A DNA stretch of 64,000 bases from Allobosea sp. AAP35 (GCF_001295925.1 NZ_LJHQ01000038.1:1-64000), one strand, 5' to 3'; counted from the first letter of the stretch, positions 10,498 to 21,092 are shown. Notes: generated from the letters alone by a model not told the origin. Translations and numbers: made by a program.

Positions 10498-10541
10498 TCT
10501 GTCAGGGGTCCGGACGGGCCCCGACCGGACGCTGACGAAAC

Positions 10542-10566
10542 AAGCCGGCCGCAAGGCCGGCTTTTT
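10542..10566 (+). terminator. Intrinsic terminator after rpmF
   Basis: A perfect 9-bp stem (AAGCCGGCC / GGCCGGCTT) closed by a GCAA tetraloop and followed by a T-run, 45 bases after the rpmF stop. Confidence 0.9.
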
Positions 10567-10625
10567 CGTGTTGATTGAGGCCACGCGCTCAATGCCGAAT
10601 GGGGCTTGAGTCCTTGGTCTGGTCT

Positions 10626-10925
10626 TCAGGCGCGCCTGGCCAGTCCGCCCCTCGCCCGCATGGCCGCCGCGCGGTAAAGTCGCGCAGCCATTTGCGGCGT
10701 TTCGCGTTCGCGGCGCGCGAAGGGCCCGATCTCGGCCTGGCTGGCGGCAAGCTGCAGCAGCAGCATGGCCGACCCTGCCGCCGCGCGCTCCCCACCCTGT
10801 TCGCCATATGCCGAATCGGCCATGTTCCACTCCGAAGCGCCATCGCGCATTCGAAGCCAAAGTTGCAAGAGGCCGGCCAACCTTAACGGGGTATTAAGAC
10901 GCGGCACCGCATCGTTTCGGGACAT
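10626..10925 (-). CDS. Small hypothetical protein (99 residues)
   Basis: A candidate gene divergent from the EAL protein at 11012. Start at ATG 10925 (MSRNDAVPRLNTPLRLAGLL) is preceded by GGAAGTGGAA. The predicted product is helical and Arg/Ala-rich without a signal peptide or membrane segment, and its residue mix looks more protein-like than the opposite-strand frames, which are rich in Pro/Ser/Arg. No family recognised; could still be a chance ORF in GC-rich DNA. Confidence 0.45.
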   Translation of the reverse strand: MSRNDAVPRLNTPLRLAGLLQLWLRMRDGASEWNMADSAYGEQGGERAAAGSAMLLLQLAASQAEIGPFARRERETPQMAARLYRAAAMRARGGLARRA

Positions 10926-11011
10926 TTCCACTTCCGTCCGGACAGGGACGGTCAGGCACCGCGTCCCGCTTCCCGCTGCCGGGCATCCCGTCTCATCGAG
11001 GCCGCTACGCG

Positions 11012-12709
11012 ATGCCGGTGCCGTCGATCTTCAACGCCCGTGACGACCACCGCGTGGCCCCGCGCGACCTGCTCTCGTCGATCGGCGAAGTCGTCTACAC
11101 CTGGGACATCCACAGCGACGCGCTCAGCTGGGGCCCCAACGCCGTCGACGTACTGGGCGCGATCCCCGATGCGGCCATGGCACGCGGGCTGGGCTTCGCC
11201 GGCCTTGTCGAGCCCGGCAGCGGTCGCAGCCGCTATGACGCCGTCTTCTCCTCCGGTGGCCACGACCAGGGCGAGGGCGTGGTCTACCGCACCCGCTATG
11301 CCGCCCATCTCGCCGGCCGCAGCATGTGGATCGAGGATGCCGGGCGCTGGTTTGCCGGGACCGATGGCCGGCCGGCCTGCGCGCGCGGCATGCTGCGGAT
11401 CGGACGTCCGCTGCGGCCCGACGAGTTGTTGACGCCAACCGGCGAACTCGGCGATCGCTCGGCGCTGCTGGACCGGATCGGTGCGGCGCTCACCGAGCAT
11501 CTGCCGGCCGAGCGCTCTGTCGTCGTGCTGGTCGCCGCGATCGACGAACTTGCCCGGCTGAACGACGATTTCGGCCATGAAGCCACCGACGAGATCATCA
11601 GCGTGGTGCAGGACCGGCTGCGCTCGGTGACGCGCCGGCGCGACCAGCTTGTCCGCTATTCGAGCAACCGCTTTGCCATCCTGCTGACCGGTTGCCCCTA
11701 CAACCAGGTCGAGGCAGCCTCGCGGCGCTTCAGCAAGGCGGTGGGACAGGCCGCCATCGAGACTGCGCGCGGCATCGCGCTGGTGCGCCTGCGGGTTGGC
11801 GCCGCCGTCGCCCCCGACCTTTCAAGCCATGCGGGCACGCTGCTGTCGGGAGCTGAAAACGCGCTCGCCGGCGCCAAGGCGGGCTCGGCCGACACGCCCG
11901 TGATCGCGCGCCGTCAGGAGAACAGCCGACGTGCCGATGCCAGTGTCGGTTTCGACGTCAGCGCGCTGGCCGCACTCAACGAGCGGCGCATCGAACTCGC
12001 GCTGCAACCAATCGTTCGGGCGAAATCACGCGAGGTCGCGTTTCACGAGGCGCTGCTGCGGGTGTCGCTGGGCGAGGACGGAGTCTTTTTTGCTACCGCC
12101 GAACTGATCCCGATGCTCGAGCGACGCGGGCTGGTGCGCCTGTTCGATCACCGCGTCCTCGAACTGGCGGTCGACCTGCTCGCGGGCGAACCAGCCCTGA
12201 CGCTGTCGGTGAACGTCTCGCCGCACTCGCTGTCCGACCCCGAATGGCTGGATGCCTTTCTCGCCTGCACCAGCGGCCCGCGCAGCATCGCGGAGCGACT
12301 CATCGTCGAAATCACGGAAACCGCGACCATCGACAACCCGACGCGGGTCGCCAGGCTGCTGGAGCAGATCAAGGGCCGCGGCGCGCGGATCGCCATCGAC
12401 GATTTCGGCGCGGGCCACACCTCGCTGCGCCATCTGCGCGCCTTCCCGATCGACGTTTTGAAGATCGACGGCACCTTCACGCAAAGCCTGCGCCGCTCCA
12501 CCGACGACCGCTTCTACGTCCGCACCCTGATCGACCTCGCCCGCCATCTCGACGTCGAGACGGTGGCCGAATGGGTCGATGACGAGCTTCAGGCCACGAT
12601 GCTGGCCGATTGGGGCGTCACCTATCTCCAGGGCCATCTGTTGGGAAAAGCCGAGCTGCGCGGCCCGGTGGCAGGTCCAGGGGCTGTTCAGGCCGTCGCC
12701 ATCGGCTGA
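11012..12709 (+). CDS. PAS-like / degenerate GGDEF / EAL protein (probable c-di-GMP phosphodiesterase)
   Basis: A 565-residue soluble signalling protein. Seen: an N-terminal PAS-like region (about 20-130; GEVVYTWDIHSDALSWGPNA), a GGDEF-like fold (about 145-300) whose active-site motif is replaced by SSNRF (residues 217-221), and a C-terminal EAL domain (about 320-560). The EAL domain keeps EALLR (346-350), NVSP, EITET, DDFGAGHTSLRHL and KIDG. The expected activity is hydrolysis of c-di-GMP, while the GGDEF part should be unable to make it and may instead bind GTP as a regulator, as known for similar composites. No transmembrane segment is seen. It is monocistronic and ends 128 bases from the convergent phaR. 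Confidence 0.88.
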   Translation: MPVPSIFNARDDHRVAPRDLLSSIGEVVYTWDIHSDALSWGPNAVDVLGAIPDAAMARGLGFAGLVEPGSGRSRYDAVFSSGGHDQGEGVVYRTRYAAHLAGRSMWIEDAGRWFAGTDGRPACARGMLRIGRPLRPDELLTPTGELGDRSALLDRIGAALTEHLPAERSVVVLVAAIDELARLNDDFGHEATDEIISVVQDRLRSVTRRRDQLVRYSSNRFAILLTGCPYNQVEAASRRFSKAVGQAAIETARGIALVRLRVGAAVAPDLSSHAGTLLSGAENALAGAKAGSADTPVIARRQENSRRADASVGFDVSALAALNERRIELALQPIVRAKSREVAFHEALLRVSLGEDGVFFATAELIPMLERRGLVRLFDHRVLELAVDLLAGEPALTLSVNVSPHSLSDPEWLDAFLACTSGPRSIAERLIVEITETATIDNPTRVARLLEQIKGRGARIAIDDFGAGHTSLRHLRAFPIDVLKIDGTFTQSLRRSTDDRFYVRTLIDLARHLDVETVAEWVDDELQATMLADWGVTYLQGHLLGKAELRGPVAGPGAVQAVAIG

Positions 12710-12837
12710 CGCGCGGCGCCACGACGGCGCCGCGGCAGGCAGGCACAGCGACCTTGCGGATCGCGCCTTGCGCCGCCGACGACTTGATGGGGTCGCTGAC
12801 CTCGCCTGCCGCCGTGTCGATGGCGGCGAGCCCAGCC

Positions 12838-13467
12838 TCACTTCGTCTTGGCGAGCTTGTCCAGCCTGTCGCGCATCTCGCTCAGCTCGCGCTTGAGGTC
12901 GCCGAGATCGTCCGCCTTGGCGGCGTCCGCCGTGCCCGCTTCCTGCGCCTTGGCAGCGGCAGCCGCCGCGAAGGGGTTGAACAGCCGGAAGGCCTCCGTG
13001 AAGATCGCCATATTGGCCCGCGTCTGTGCCTGGAGCGCGTCCATCGCGCCGCTGCCCATACCGTTGCCGAGACCCCCGCTCAGCCCGCTGCCGAAAGCGC
13101 CGCCGGAGAAGGCCTTGGTCATCTGCTCGCGAAACTGGGCCTGGTCCTTGGTCAGGTTGTCCATCGAGAATTCGAGATAGCGCGGCACCAGCGCCTGCAT
13201 GCTGTCGCCATAGAAGCGGATCAGCTGGCGCAGGAAGGCGATCGGCAGCAGGTTCTGCCCGTCCTTGGATTCCTCGTCGAAGATGATCTGAGCCAGAACC
13301 GGGCGGGTGATGTCCTCGCCGGACTTGGCATCATAGACCACGAAATCCTCGCCGCCGCGCACCAGGCCAGCGAGATCCTCGAGCGTCACATAGGAGCTCG
13401 TGCCCGTGTGATAGAGTCTGCGATTGGCGTATTTCTTGATGACGGTCGGTTCTTTGTCGCTGGCCAT
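12838..13467 (-). CDS. phaR: Polyhydroxyalkanoate synthesis repressor PhaR
   Basis: A DNA-binding repressor that also binds PHB granules and adjusts phasin and PHB gene expression. The 209-residue protein has the N-terminal PHB accumulation regulatory domain (VIKKYANRRLYHTGTSSYVT, about residues 9-70), a second helical domain, and a Gly-rich then Ala-rich stretch (about 120-180) leading to a C-terminal coiled coil (LKRELSEMRDRLDKLAKTK). Start at ATG 13467 (MASDKEPTVIKK); the frame is open far upstream across the intergenic region but without similarity. It is divergent from phaA, with inverted repeats between them that may be its own operators. Confidence 0.93.
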   Translation of the reverse strand: MASDKEPTVIKKYANRRLYHTGTSSYVTLEDLAGLVRGGEDFVVYDAKSGEDITRPVLAQIIFDEESKDGQNLLPIAFLRQLIRFYGDSMQALVPRYLEFSMDNLTKDQAQFREQMTKAFSGGAFGSGLSGGLGNGMGSGAMDALQAQTRANMAIFTEAFRLFNPFAAAAAAKAQEAGTADAAKADDLGDLKRELSEMRDRLDKLAKTK

Positions 13468-14955
<1,488 letters not shown>

Positions 14956-14962
14956 GACCGGC

Positions 14963-15178
14963 ATGGCGCGCCAGACCACGCTCTACCGCTACCTCACCGG
15001 GCCCGATGACGCGAGCTTCTGCCATCGGGTGTCGGAGGCGCTGAGCCGGGGCTGGGTGCTTTACGGCCATCCCTCGCTGACCTTCGACGCTGCGCAAGGC
15101 CGCGTCATCTGCGGCCAGGCCATCATCAAGGACGTCGACGGGCCTTACGCGTCGGACATGAAACTGTCGGAACAATAG
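14963..15178 (+). CDS. Small DUF1737-type protein inside the pha operon
   Basis: A 71-residue soluble protein starting at ATG 14963, 8 bases after phaA, so almost certainly cotranscribed. Seen: TTLYRYLTGPDDASFCHRVS at the N-terminus, then GWVLYGHPSLTFDAAQGRVI, the pattern I associate with DUF1737 (short proteins of unknown function). Being between phaA and phaB suggests a link to PHB or acetoacetyl-CoA metabolism, but nothing in the sequence gives an activity. Confidence 0.8.
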   Translation: MARQTTLYRYLTGPDDASFCHRVSEALSRGWVLYGHPSLTFDAAQGRVICGQAIIKDVDGPYASDMKLSEQ

Positions 15179-15268
15179 CTCGCCGCGCATCCGTTCGGGC
15201 ACGCGGCGATCCATCACTTTGAAATGCTAAAGCGCGGCGCCCACGCCGCCACAGGAGGGGATACGGTC

Positions 15269-15991
15269 ATGACGAAGGTTGCGTTGGTCACGGGGGGAAC
15301 GCGCGGCATCGGGGCGGCGATCAGCCGGGCCCTCCAGGAGGCCGGCCACAAGGTCGCCGCCAGCTATGCCGGCAATGACGAGGCGGCCGCCAAATTCCAG
15401 GCCGAGACCAATATCCCCGTGTTCAAATGGGATGTCGGCGATTACGACGCCTGCGCGGCGGGCATCGCCAAGGTCGAGGCCGATCTCGGGCCGATCGACA
15501 TCCTCGTCAACAATGCCGGCATCACCCGCGACGGCTTCTTCCACAAGATGACGAAAGAGAACTGGTCGGACGTGATTCGCACCAATCTCGATTCGCTGTT
15601 CAACATGACGCGTCCGGTGATCGAGGGCATGCGCGCCCGCTCCTTTGGCCGCATCATCGTGATCTCCTCGATCAACGGCCAGAAGGGCCAGATGGGGCAG
15701 GTCAACTACTCCGCCGCCAAGGCCGGCGATATCGGCTTCGTCAAGGCGCTGGCGCAGGAGAACGCCAACAAGAACATCACCGTCAACGCGATCACGCCGG
15801 GCTATATCGGCACCGACATGGTCTCCGCCATGCCAGAGGAAGCCCTGAAGCGCGTCATTGCCGGCATCCCCGTCGGCCGTCTTGGCAAGCCCGAGGAAAT
15901 CGCCGCCATGGTGGTGTTTTTGGCCTCCGAGCAGGGCGCCTTCGCGACGGGTGCGACCTTCGCCGTCAATGGCGGGCAGTACATGGCCTGA
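15269..15991 (+). CDS. phaB: Acetoacetyl-CoA reductase (NADPH)
   Basis: A short-chain dehydrogenase that reduces acetoacetyl-CoA to (R)-3-hydroxybutyryl-CoA for PHB synthase. The 240-residue protein starts at ATG 15269 behind a very strong ribosome binding site (AGGAGGGG); an upstream ATG at 15224 overlaps that site and is unlikely. Seen: nucleotide loop TGGTRGIG, NNAGITRDGFFHKM, the catalytic Ser-Tyr-Lys set (ISSINGQKGQMGQVNYSAAK) and ITPGYIGTDM. The PhaB-typical GQMGQVNYSAAKAG block separates it from FabG. Confidence 0.95.
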   Translation: MTKVALVTGGTRGIGAAISRALQEAGHKVAASYAGNDEAAAKFQAETNIPVFKWDVGDYDACAAGIAKVEADLGPIDILVNNAGITRDGFFHKMTKENWSDVIRTNLDSLFNMTRPVIEGMRARSFGRIIVISSINGQKGQMGQVNYSAAKAGDIGFVKALAQENANKNITVNAITPGYIGTDMVSAMPEEALKRVIAGIPVGRLGKPEEIAAMVVFLASEQGAFATGATFAVNGGQYMA

Positions 15992-16011
15992 GGGTCGAAC
16001 CGGAGCCGACC

Positions 16012-17253
16012 TTACGCTGCCGCAGGCCGGGGCGAGCCGTCCGCCTCGGTCGCTTCGGGCTCCTGCGAGATCGGCGCCGTCATCGGGTCGAGGATGGCGA
16101 AGGGCCGCTCCACATGCTCCGGGGGCGCCCGCATGCGGACCCGCAGCCCGGCGATGGCCGCAAGCAGCAGCGTCATCAGGGCCATGAAGTAGAGCAGACC
16201 GTCGATATCGAAGCGGGCCATGATGGCCGCGCCAAGCATCGGCCCCAGGGCCGAGCCGAAGCCGCTGACGAGGATCAACCGGCCACTGACCGCGACCACG
16301 CGGTCGGACGGCATCCGGTCGAAGGCGTGGGCGACGCAGACGGGATAGAGCGTCGACATGAAGCCGCCGAGCAGGGCCGCGACCGGTAGCACGACCGCCA
16401 GCCGCGCCGGCAGCAGCACCAGCAGCACGGCGGCGGCCGCAAACCCCACCGCCAGCCCCGCCAGGACGAGGCGGCGATCGTTGCGGTCGGACAGGCGCCC
16501 GACAGGCACCTGCAGCGCGAGCCCGCCGAGTACGGCGACGAGCATGAACAGCGCGATGGTGCCCTGAGCGATGCCGTTGTTCAGCATCCAGGCCGGAATC
16601 AGCGCATAGAAGGCGCTGCTGACGATGCCGCTGACGACGCATCCCGCCACCGCGACCGGGGCATGCCGGGTCAACTCGCCATAGGGCAGCGAACCGCCTT
16701 CAGCGACGGTGGTGGGGGCCTCCGCCCGGGTCGTGCAGACCATGACGAGCGCCAGCGCGAACAGCGCGCCCACGACATGAAACGCCGCAGCCGACTCGAT
16801 GGCGAGCTTGGCGATCACGAGTTGCCCGACGGCCAGTGCCAGGAAGGTGCCGACCATATAGGTCGAGAAAACGCGCCCGCGCTGGTCGGGTTGCGCCTTG
16901 GCGTTGAGCCAGCTTTCGGTGGTGATGAACAGGCCGACGCAGCCGATTCCCATCGCCATGCGGCAGGCGATCCAGGCCGCGGCCGAGACGAACAGCGGCA
17001 TCATCGCCACCCCGACCACGACGAGCCCCGCAAAGGCCGCATAGGCGCGGATATGGCCGACACGCTGGATCACGCCGCCGCAACCGACGGCACCGACGGT
17101 AAAGCCGACGAAATAGGCGCTGAGCACGAGGCCGGTCGCCGTTGGGCCGAAGCCCTCCGTCGTCAGCCGCAGCGACAGGAAGGTGTTGAAGAAGCCGTTG
17201 GCGAGCTGGATCAGGCTGGTGGCGGCAATCAGCGTTCCGATCTGGACCAGCAC
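16012..17253 (-). CDS. Major facilitator transporter, YcaD-like
   Basis: A 413-residue inner-membrane protein with about 12 transmembrane helices. Seen: an MFS fold with a cytoplasmic loop between helices 2 and 3 and the conserved ITTESWLNAKAQPDQRGRVFS block after helix 4, characteristic of the YcaD-type MFS group. The tail is short and Ala/Pro-rich (EATEADGSPRPAAA). The substrate is not predictable. It ends 20 bases from convergent phaB and lies downstream of a second MFS gene on the same strand (104 bases apart). Confidence 0.85.
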   Translation of the reverse strand: MLVQIGTLIAATSLIQLANGFFNTFLSLRLTTEGFGPTATGLVLSAYFVGFTVGAVGCGGVIQRVGHIRAYAAFAGLVVVGVAMMPLFVSAAAWIACRMAMGIGCVGLFITTESWLNAKAQPDQRGRVFSTYMVGTFLALAVGQLVIAKLAIESAAAFHVVGALFALALVMVCTTRAEAPTTVAEGGSLPYGELTRHAPVAVAGCVVSGIVSSAFYALIPAWMLNNGIAQGTIALFMLVAVLGGLALQVPVGRLSDRNDRRLVLAGLAVGFAAAAVLLVLLPARLAVVLPVAALLGGFMSTLYPVCVAHAFDRMPSDRVVAVSGRLILVSGFGSALGPMLGAAIMARFDIDGLLYFMALMTLLLAAIAGLRVRMRAPPEHVERPFAILDPMTAPISQEPEATEADGSPRPAAA

Positions 17254-17357
17254 GGCTTCTCTCCTGCGCGGACGGCCGCCGAAAGGCGGCCGGATGAGGC
17301 GGAACCGCTAGGTGCAAAATGTGGGCTGAGTGCGTCCCAACCGAAAAGCCGCCAGAC

Positions 17358-18551
17358 CTACCCCCGCCGCGTCTTCGGCAGCAGAAAGGTGAGCAGCCCC
17401 AGCGCCGGCAGCCAGGCGGTGATGCGGAAGACCTCGATGATGCCGATGCGGTCCGCCAACGCGCCCAGCACAGCCGCCGCGATGCCGGCGAGCCCGAAGG
17501 ACAACCCGTAGAACAGCCCGCCAACGAGGCCGACGCGATGCGGCACGAGGTCGATCGCGTAGATCAGGATCGCCGAGAAGGCGCTCGCCATGACGAAGCT
17601 GATGATCACGCTGAGCACGCCGGTCCAGAACAGGTCGGCATGGGGCAACAACAGCGCAAACGGCAGCGAGCCCACGATCGACAGCCAGATCACCCGGTCG
17701 CGGCCGATCCTGTCCCCCACCATGCCGCCAATGATGACGCCGGCCGTGCTGACCGCAAGGTAAAGGAACAGCATGATCTGCGAGAGCTGCAGCGGGACCT
17801 CGAAGCGCGTCATCAGGTAGAAGGTGTAATAGGAGGTGAAGGCGGCAGTGTAGCCGTTCTTCGAGACCAGCAGCAGGATCAGGATCGTCATCGCAAACAG
17901 CACACGCGCGGGCGACAAGCCGTGCCTGGCGACGTCGTCGCCATGGCTCGCGGTCTGGGCGCGGCGGAACGCGCTGTAGCGTGAGGCGGTCCAGGACATC
18001 AGCACCATCGCGACCAGCACGACGATCGAGAACCAGGCCAGGCTCGCCTGCCCGCGCGGCACCACGACGGCTGCCGCCAGCAGCGGGCCGATGGCATAGC
18101 CGGCATGGCCGCCGACCTGGAACAGCCCTTGCGCCAGCCCCTGCCGGCCGGCCGCGGCATGGCGCGCCATGCGGGTCGCCTCCGGGTGGAACACGGCCGA
18201 GCCCAGCCCGACCAGCGCTGCGGCGAGCAGGACCATGCCGTAGCTTGTGGCGAAGGCCAGCGTCAGCAGACCGACCAGCGTCGCCCCCATGCCGGCGACC
18301 ATCGCATGCGGCCAGGGCCGCTTGTCGGTAAGCCAGCCGAGCAGCGGCTGCAGCAGCGACGACGTGACCTGAAAGGCCAGCGTGATCAACCCGATCTGAC
18401 CGAAGTCGAGCTGGAAGCTCTCCTTGATCAGCGGGTACAGCGCCGGGATCATCGACTGAAGCAGATCGTTCAGCAGATGCGCGACACTGAGCGCAACCAG
18501 GATCGGGATCAGCGGGCGGCGCTCGGCGGCCGCAAGAGGGAGCGTTGTCAT
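17358..18551 (-). CDS. MFS transporter of the Fsr (fosmidomycin resistance-like) family
   Basis: A 397-residue membrane protein with about 12 transmembrane helices. Its N-terminus (LVALSVAHLLNDLLQSMIPA then LYPLIKESFQLDFGQIGLIT), the GWLTDKRPWPHAM loop and GLGSAVFHPEATRMAR are close to the pattern of E. coli Fsr and relatives. By family it exports small molecules by proton antiport; the natural substrate is unknown and resistance should not be assumed. Start at ATG 18551 (MTTLPLAAAERRPL). Confidence 0.87.
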   Translation of the reverse strand: MTTLPLAAAERRPLIPILVALSVAHLLNDLLQSMIPALYPLIKESFQLDFGQIGLITLAFQVTSSLLQPLLGWLTDKRPWPHAMVAGMGATLVGLLTLAFATSYGMVLLAAALVGLGSAVFHPEATRMARHAAAGRQGLAQGLFQVGGHAGYAIGPLLAAAVVVPRGQASLAWFSIVVLVAMVLMSWTASRYSAFRRAQTASHGDDVARHGLSPARVLFAMTILILLLVSKNGYTAAFTSYYTFYLMTRFEVPLQLSQIMLFLYLAVSTAGVIIGGMVGDRIGRDRVIWLSIVGSLPFALLLPHADLFWTGVLSVIISFVMASAFSAILIYAIDLVPHRVGLVGGLFYGLSFGLAGIAAAVLGALADRIGIIEVFRITAWLPALGLLTFLLPKTRRG

Positions 18552-18888
18552 GGTCTCGACCTGTGATCCTTCGTCCTATCCCGGTCAATGCCGCGCGCAC
18601 GGCGTGCCGATCATGACGGCCATGGCGCCGAAGCCGTGCTGCGCTGCGGTGAGACGCTCACAGCTTGGTCGTTTAGAACCACGCCGTTATCCCGGACGCA
18701 GCGAAGCGCAGATCCGGGATCCATTCCGGAGCGCTTGCCGGAGAGGTTCCGGCATGGATCCCGGGTCTCCCTCCGGTCGCCCGGGATGACGGCGCATGGA
18801 TCAACACACGCAGACTATCGGCTTTGCCCTGCCCGCCTGCTATCGAGACCACCCGCGCCAACCGCCTGCCCCAAGCCCCGCCCCGCTC
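18552..18888. other. Intergenic region with a REP-like inverted pair
   Basis: This 337-base gap between two divergent transporter genes holds no convincing gene. Its centre (18688-18789) is a repeat pair described separately; the rest presumably contains the two promoters, which I cannot place. Confidence 0.5.
18688..18789. repeat. REP-like inverted pair (about 100 bases)
   Basis: The left half starts TATCCCGGACGC and reaches GATCCGGGATCCAT; the right half, read from the other end, starts TCATCCCGGGCGACC and reaches ACCCGGGATCCAT. The two halves are imperfect inverted copies of about 40 bases around a short centre. This matches the dispersed extragenic palindromes common in Rhizobiales chromosomes. 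Confidence 0.7.
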
Positions 18889-19758
18889 ATGACCTCCCGC
18901 ACTGCCACGCTCATCGGCGCCATCGCCATCCTGCTCTGGTCGACGCTGGCCGTGTTCACCGCGATGAGCGGGCGGGTGCCGCCCTTCCAGCTCGTCGGCA
19001 TGACCTTCGTCATCGGCGGGCTTCTGATCCTCGCCATCGCCGCGGCGCGCGGCCAGCTGGCGCACATCCGCCCGACGCCGGCCTCCTTCGCGCTCGGGCT
19101 CTATGGCCCGTTCGGCGACACGGCGCTCTACTACGCCGCCGTGAAGACGGCGCCCGCGGCGGAAGCCAATCTGATCCACTATCTCTGGCCGCTGCTGATC
19201 GTGCTGTTCGCTGCGCTGCTGCCCGGCGGCAAGCTCAGGCTCCGGCACGTGGTCGGGGCGCTGATCGGCCTTGCCGCCACCGCGCTGCTGGTCTCGGGCG
19301 GGCTCGGTTCGGGACAGGGTCTGGCGCTCGGGCATGTACTGGCGGCGCTCGGCGCCTTTGTCTGGGCGAGCTATTCGGTGGCCTCGCGCCGCTTCGCCGC
19401 GGTGCCCTCGGAGAGCCTGTGCATCACCATGCTCGGCTGCGCCATCCCCGCCTTCGCCTGCCACGCCGCCTTCGAGACGACGCTGTGGTCGCTGACTGCC
19501 GTGGAGTGGGCAGGCGTGATGGGCTTAGGGCTCGGCTCGATCGGCCTTGCCTTCGTGGTCTGGGACATCGGCATGAAACAGGGCGACGTCGCGCTGCTCG
19601 GCGTCGCCTCCTATGCCGCGCCGGTGCTCTCGACCATCATCCTCGTGCTGGCGGGCTACGCCCAGCCAAGCTGGTTGCTGGCGGTTTCCTGCGTTCTGAT
19701 CGTGGTCGGTGCGCTGGTCGCAAGCTGGTCGCCGCGGCAGAATCGGGGCGGGGGCTAG
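18889..19758 (+). CDS. DMT-superfamily exporter (EamA, YddG-like)
   Basis: A 289-residue, 10-helix inner-membrane protein. Start at ATG 18889 (MTSRTATLIGAIAILLWSTL), which aligns with the N-terminal pattern of YddG, an exporter of aromatic amino acids; the frame is open to an ATG at 18796 but that extension is Pro-rich and not membrane-like. Seen: two EamA halves, each about 140 residues, with LLWSTLAVFTAM, AEANLIHYLWPLLIVLF, and the second-half ASYAAPVLSTIILVLAGY. Export of amino acids or metabolites is a family-level inference. Confidence 0.85.
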   Translation: MTSRTATLIGAIAILLWSTLAVFTAMSGRVPPFQLVGMTFVIGGLLILAIAAARGQLAHIRPTPASFALGLYGPFGDTALYYAAVKTAPAAEANLIHYLWPLLIVLFAALLPGGKLRLRHVVGALIGLAATALLVSGGLGSGQGLALGHVLAALGAFVWASYSVASRRFAAVPSESLCITMLGCAIPAFACHAAFETTLWSLTAVEWAGVMGLGLGSIGLAFVVWDIGMKQGDVALLGVASYAAPVLSTIILVLAGYAQPSWLLAVSCVLIVVGALVASWSPRQNRGGG

Positions 19759-19800
19759 GACACCCCTCCCCTCGCAGCAGGCCAGCATCGCCCCGAGCGG

Positions 19801-21027
19801 TCAACGCGGCCAGCGGTGGTCGTCCATCCGCCCCGGTTTCGGCTCGGGCAGGATGCCCTCGCCGAAAATGCGGTCAAGCTGGCCGGCGATCTCGCCCCGA
19901 CCCCGCGCATCGGGGATCGAGACCAGAAGCGCCGGCTCGCCGGGCCCGGCATTGCCGGTCAGCGGCAGGATCGGGCCCGCCAGCGGCTTGGCCTGGAGTG
20001 CCGCCGGCAGGCTGATCACGGGCAGGCCGGCGACCATCTGGTCGATCAGGCGCTCGACCCCACCGGGCTGAAGTTCGGGATTGCTCGGAGCGCCGGTGTC
20101 GGGCGAAACCGGCAGCGCAATGACATCGCCCTGCGTGCCGGGTTCGAACATGCGGCGCACCAGCACATCGACGAAATGTGCCGCCTTGCGCGCGCCGGCC
20201 TCCGTGAAGTGAATGCCGTCGCCCAGCCGCAGCCGCATCGTCTGGCCGGAGACGTCTGGCCCCGTCGCCGTATAGCGGTTCTCGGTATCGACGAAAGCGC
20301 CCCAGAGATCGACATATTGCCCGCCGCCGCGCTCGACGAGCTGGCGATACTGCTCGTTGAAGGTGACGAGATCGGCCGACAGCCTTGCGTTCTGCACCGG
20401 TGGCGCGCCGACCCAGATCAGCGGGATGCGTCTCGTCGCGAAAACCTGGGTCACGGACTGGATCCGTTCGCGATAGAGTTCGAGCCAGCGCGGGCTCAGC
20501 GGATCATGGACGATCTCGCCCTCGCGGATCGCCTGGCGGTCGTTCAGGCCGATCATCATGACACCGAGACTGATCGTCTGGTCGCCGGCGAGAAGCGTGG
20601 CGGCGACTTTGGGCCAGTCGTGGAAATCGGCCCGGACGAGCCCGGAATCCGGTTTGGCTTTCGCGACGACGGCAAGGTCGGGCCGGTTCTCGAGCGCATC
20701 CTCAAGGCCACTGGCGAGCAAATTCGCCAGTGAATCGCCGATCACCAGGATATGATGGGCGACATCGACCTTGGGGATCACGGGATCGTCCCGCACCACC
20801 ACGGGAGCCGTGGGGCGGCGGCGCACCACGGGAGCGACGCGCTGGCGCTGGGGCTGAGCCACGGGAGGCGGCGGCGGTTGCTGCCAGAAGAATTGGAAGA
20901 AGCCACGCTGCTGCGGTTGCGGCTGCTGGAAGCCCTGACGGCCCTGCTGCGCGAAGCCATCCCCACCGCCGGTCAGCAGCAGCAGGCCGGCCAGCGCCGG
21001 GAGCAGGACAAGAGAGCGCAAACGCAT
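19801..21027 (-). CDS. Exported SGNH-type hydrolase (DUF459)
   Basis: A 408-residue periplasmic or envelope protein with a signal peptide (MRLRSLVLLPALAGLLLLTG). A Gln/Pro-rich linker (about residues 26-75) leads to an SGNH/GDSL-like domain: the nucleophile block ILVIGDSLANLLASGLEDAL, the Gly block SLGVMMIGLNDRQ with the Asn, and the C-terminal DGIHFTEAGARKAA carrying the Asp and His. DUF459 proteins are usually linked to polysaccharide or cell-wall acyl groups, though activity is unproven. It follows an MltB-type transglycosylase by 65 bases, suggesting joint work on peptidoglycan. Confidence 0.88.
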   Translation of the reverse strand: MRLRSLVLLPALAGLLLLTGGGDGFAQQGRQGFQQPQPQQRGFFQFFWQQPPPPPVAQPQRQRVAPVVRRRPTAPVVVRDDPVIPKVDVAHHILVIGDSLANLLASGLEDALENRPDLAVVAKAKPDSGLVRADFHDWPKVAATLLAGDQTISLGVMMIGLNDRQAIREGEIVHDPLSPRWLELYRERIQSVTQVFATRRIPLIWVGAPPVQNARLSADLVTFNEQYRQLVERGGGQYVDLWGAFVDTENRYTATGPDVSGQTMRLRLGDGIHFTEAGARKAAHFVDVLVRRMFEPGTQGDVIALPVSPDTGAPSNPELQPGGVERLIDQMVAGLPVISLPAALQAKPLAGPILPLTGNAGPGEPALLVSIPDARGRGEIAGQLDRIFGEGILPEPKPGRMDDHRWPR

Positions 21028-21092
21028 AGGGCCTGTTCAATCCCGCGCCGGTGTCTCGGTGACGTCATTCATAGCGCGGAATGGCCGTTGCG

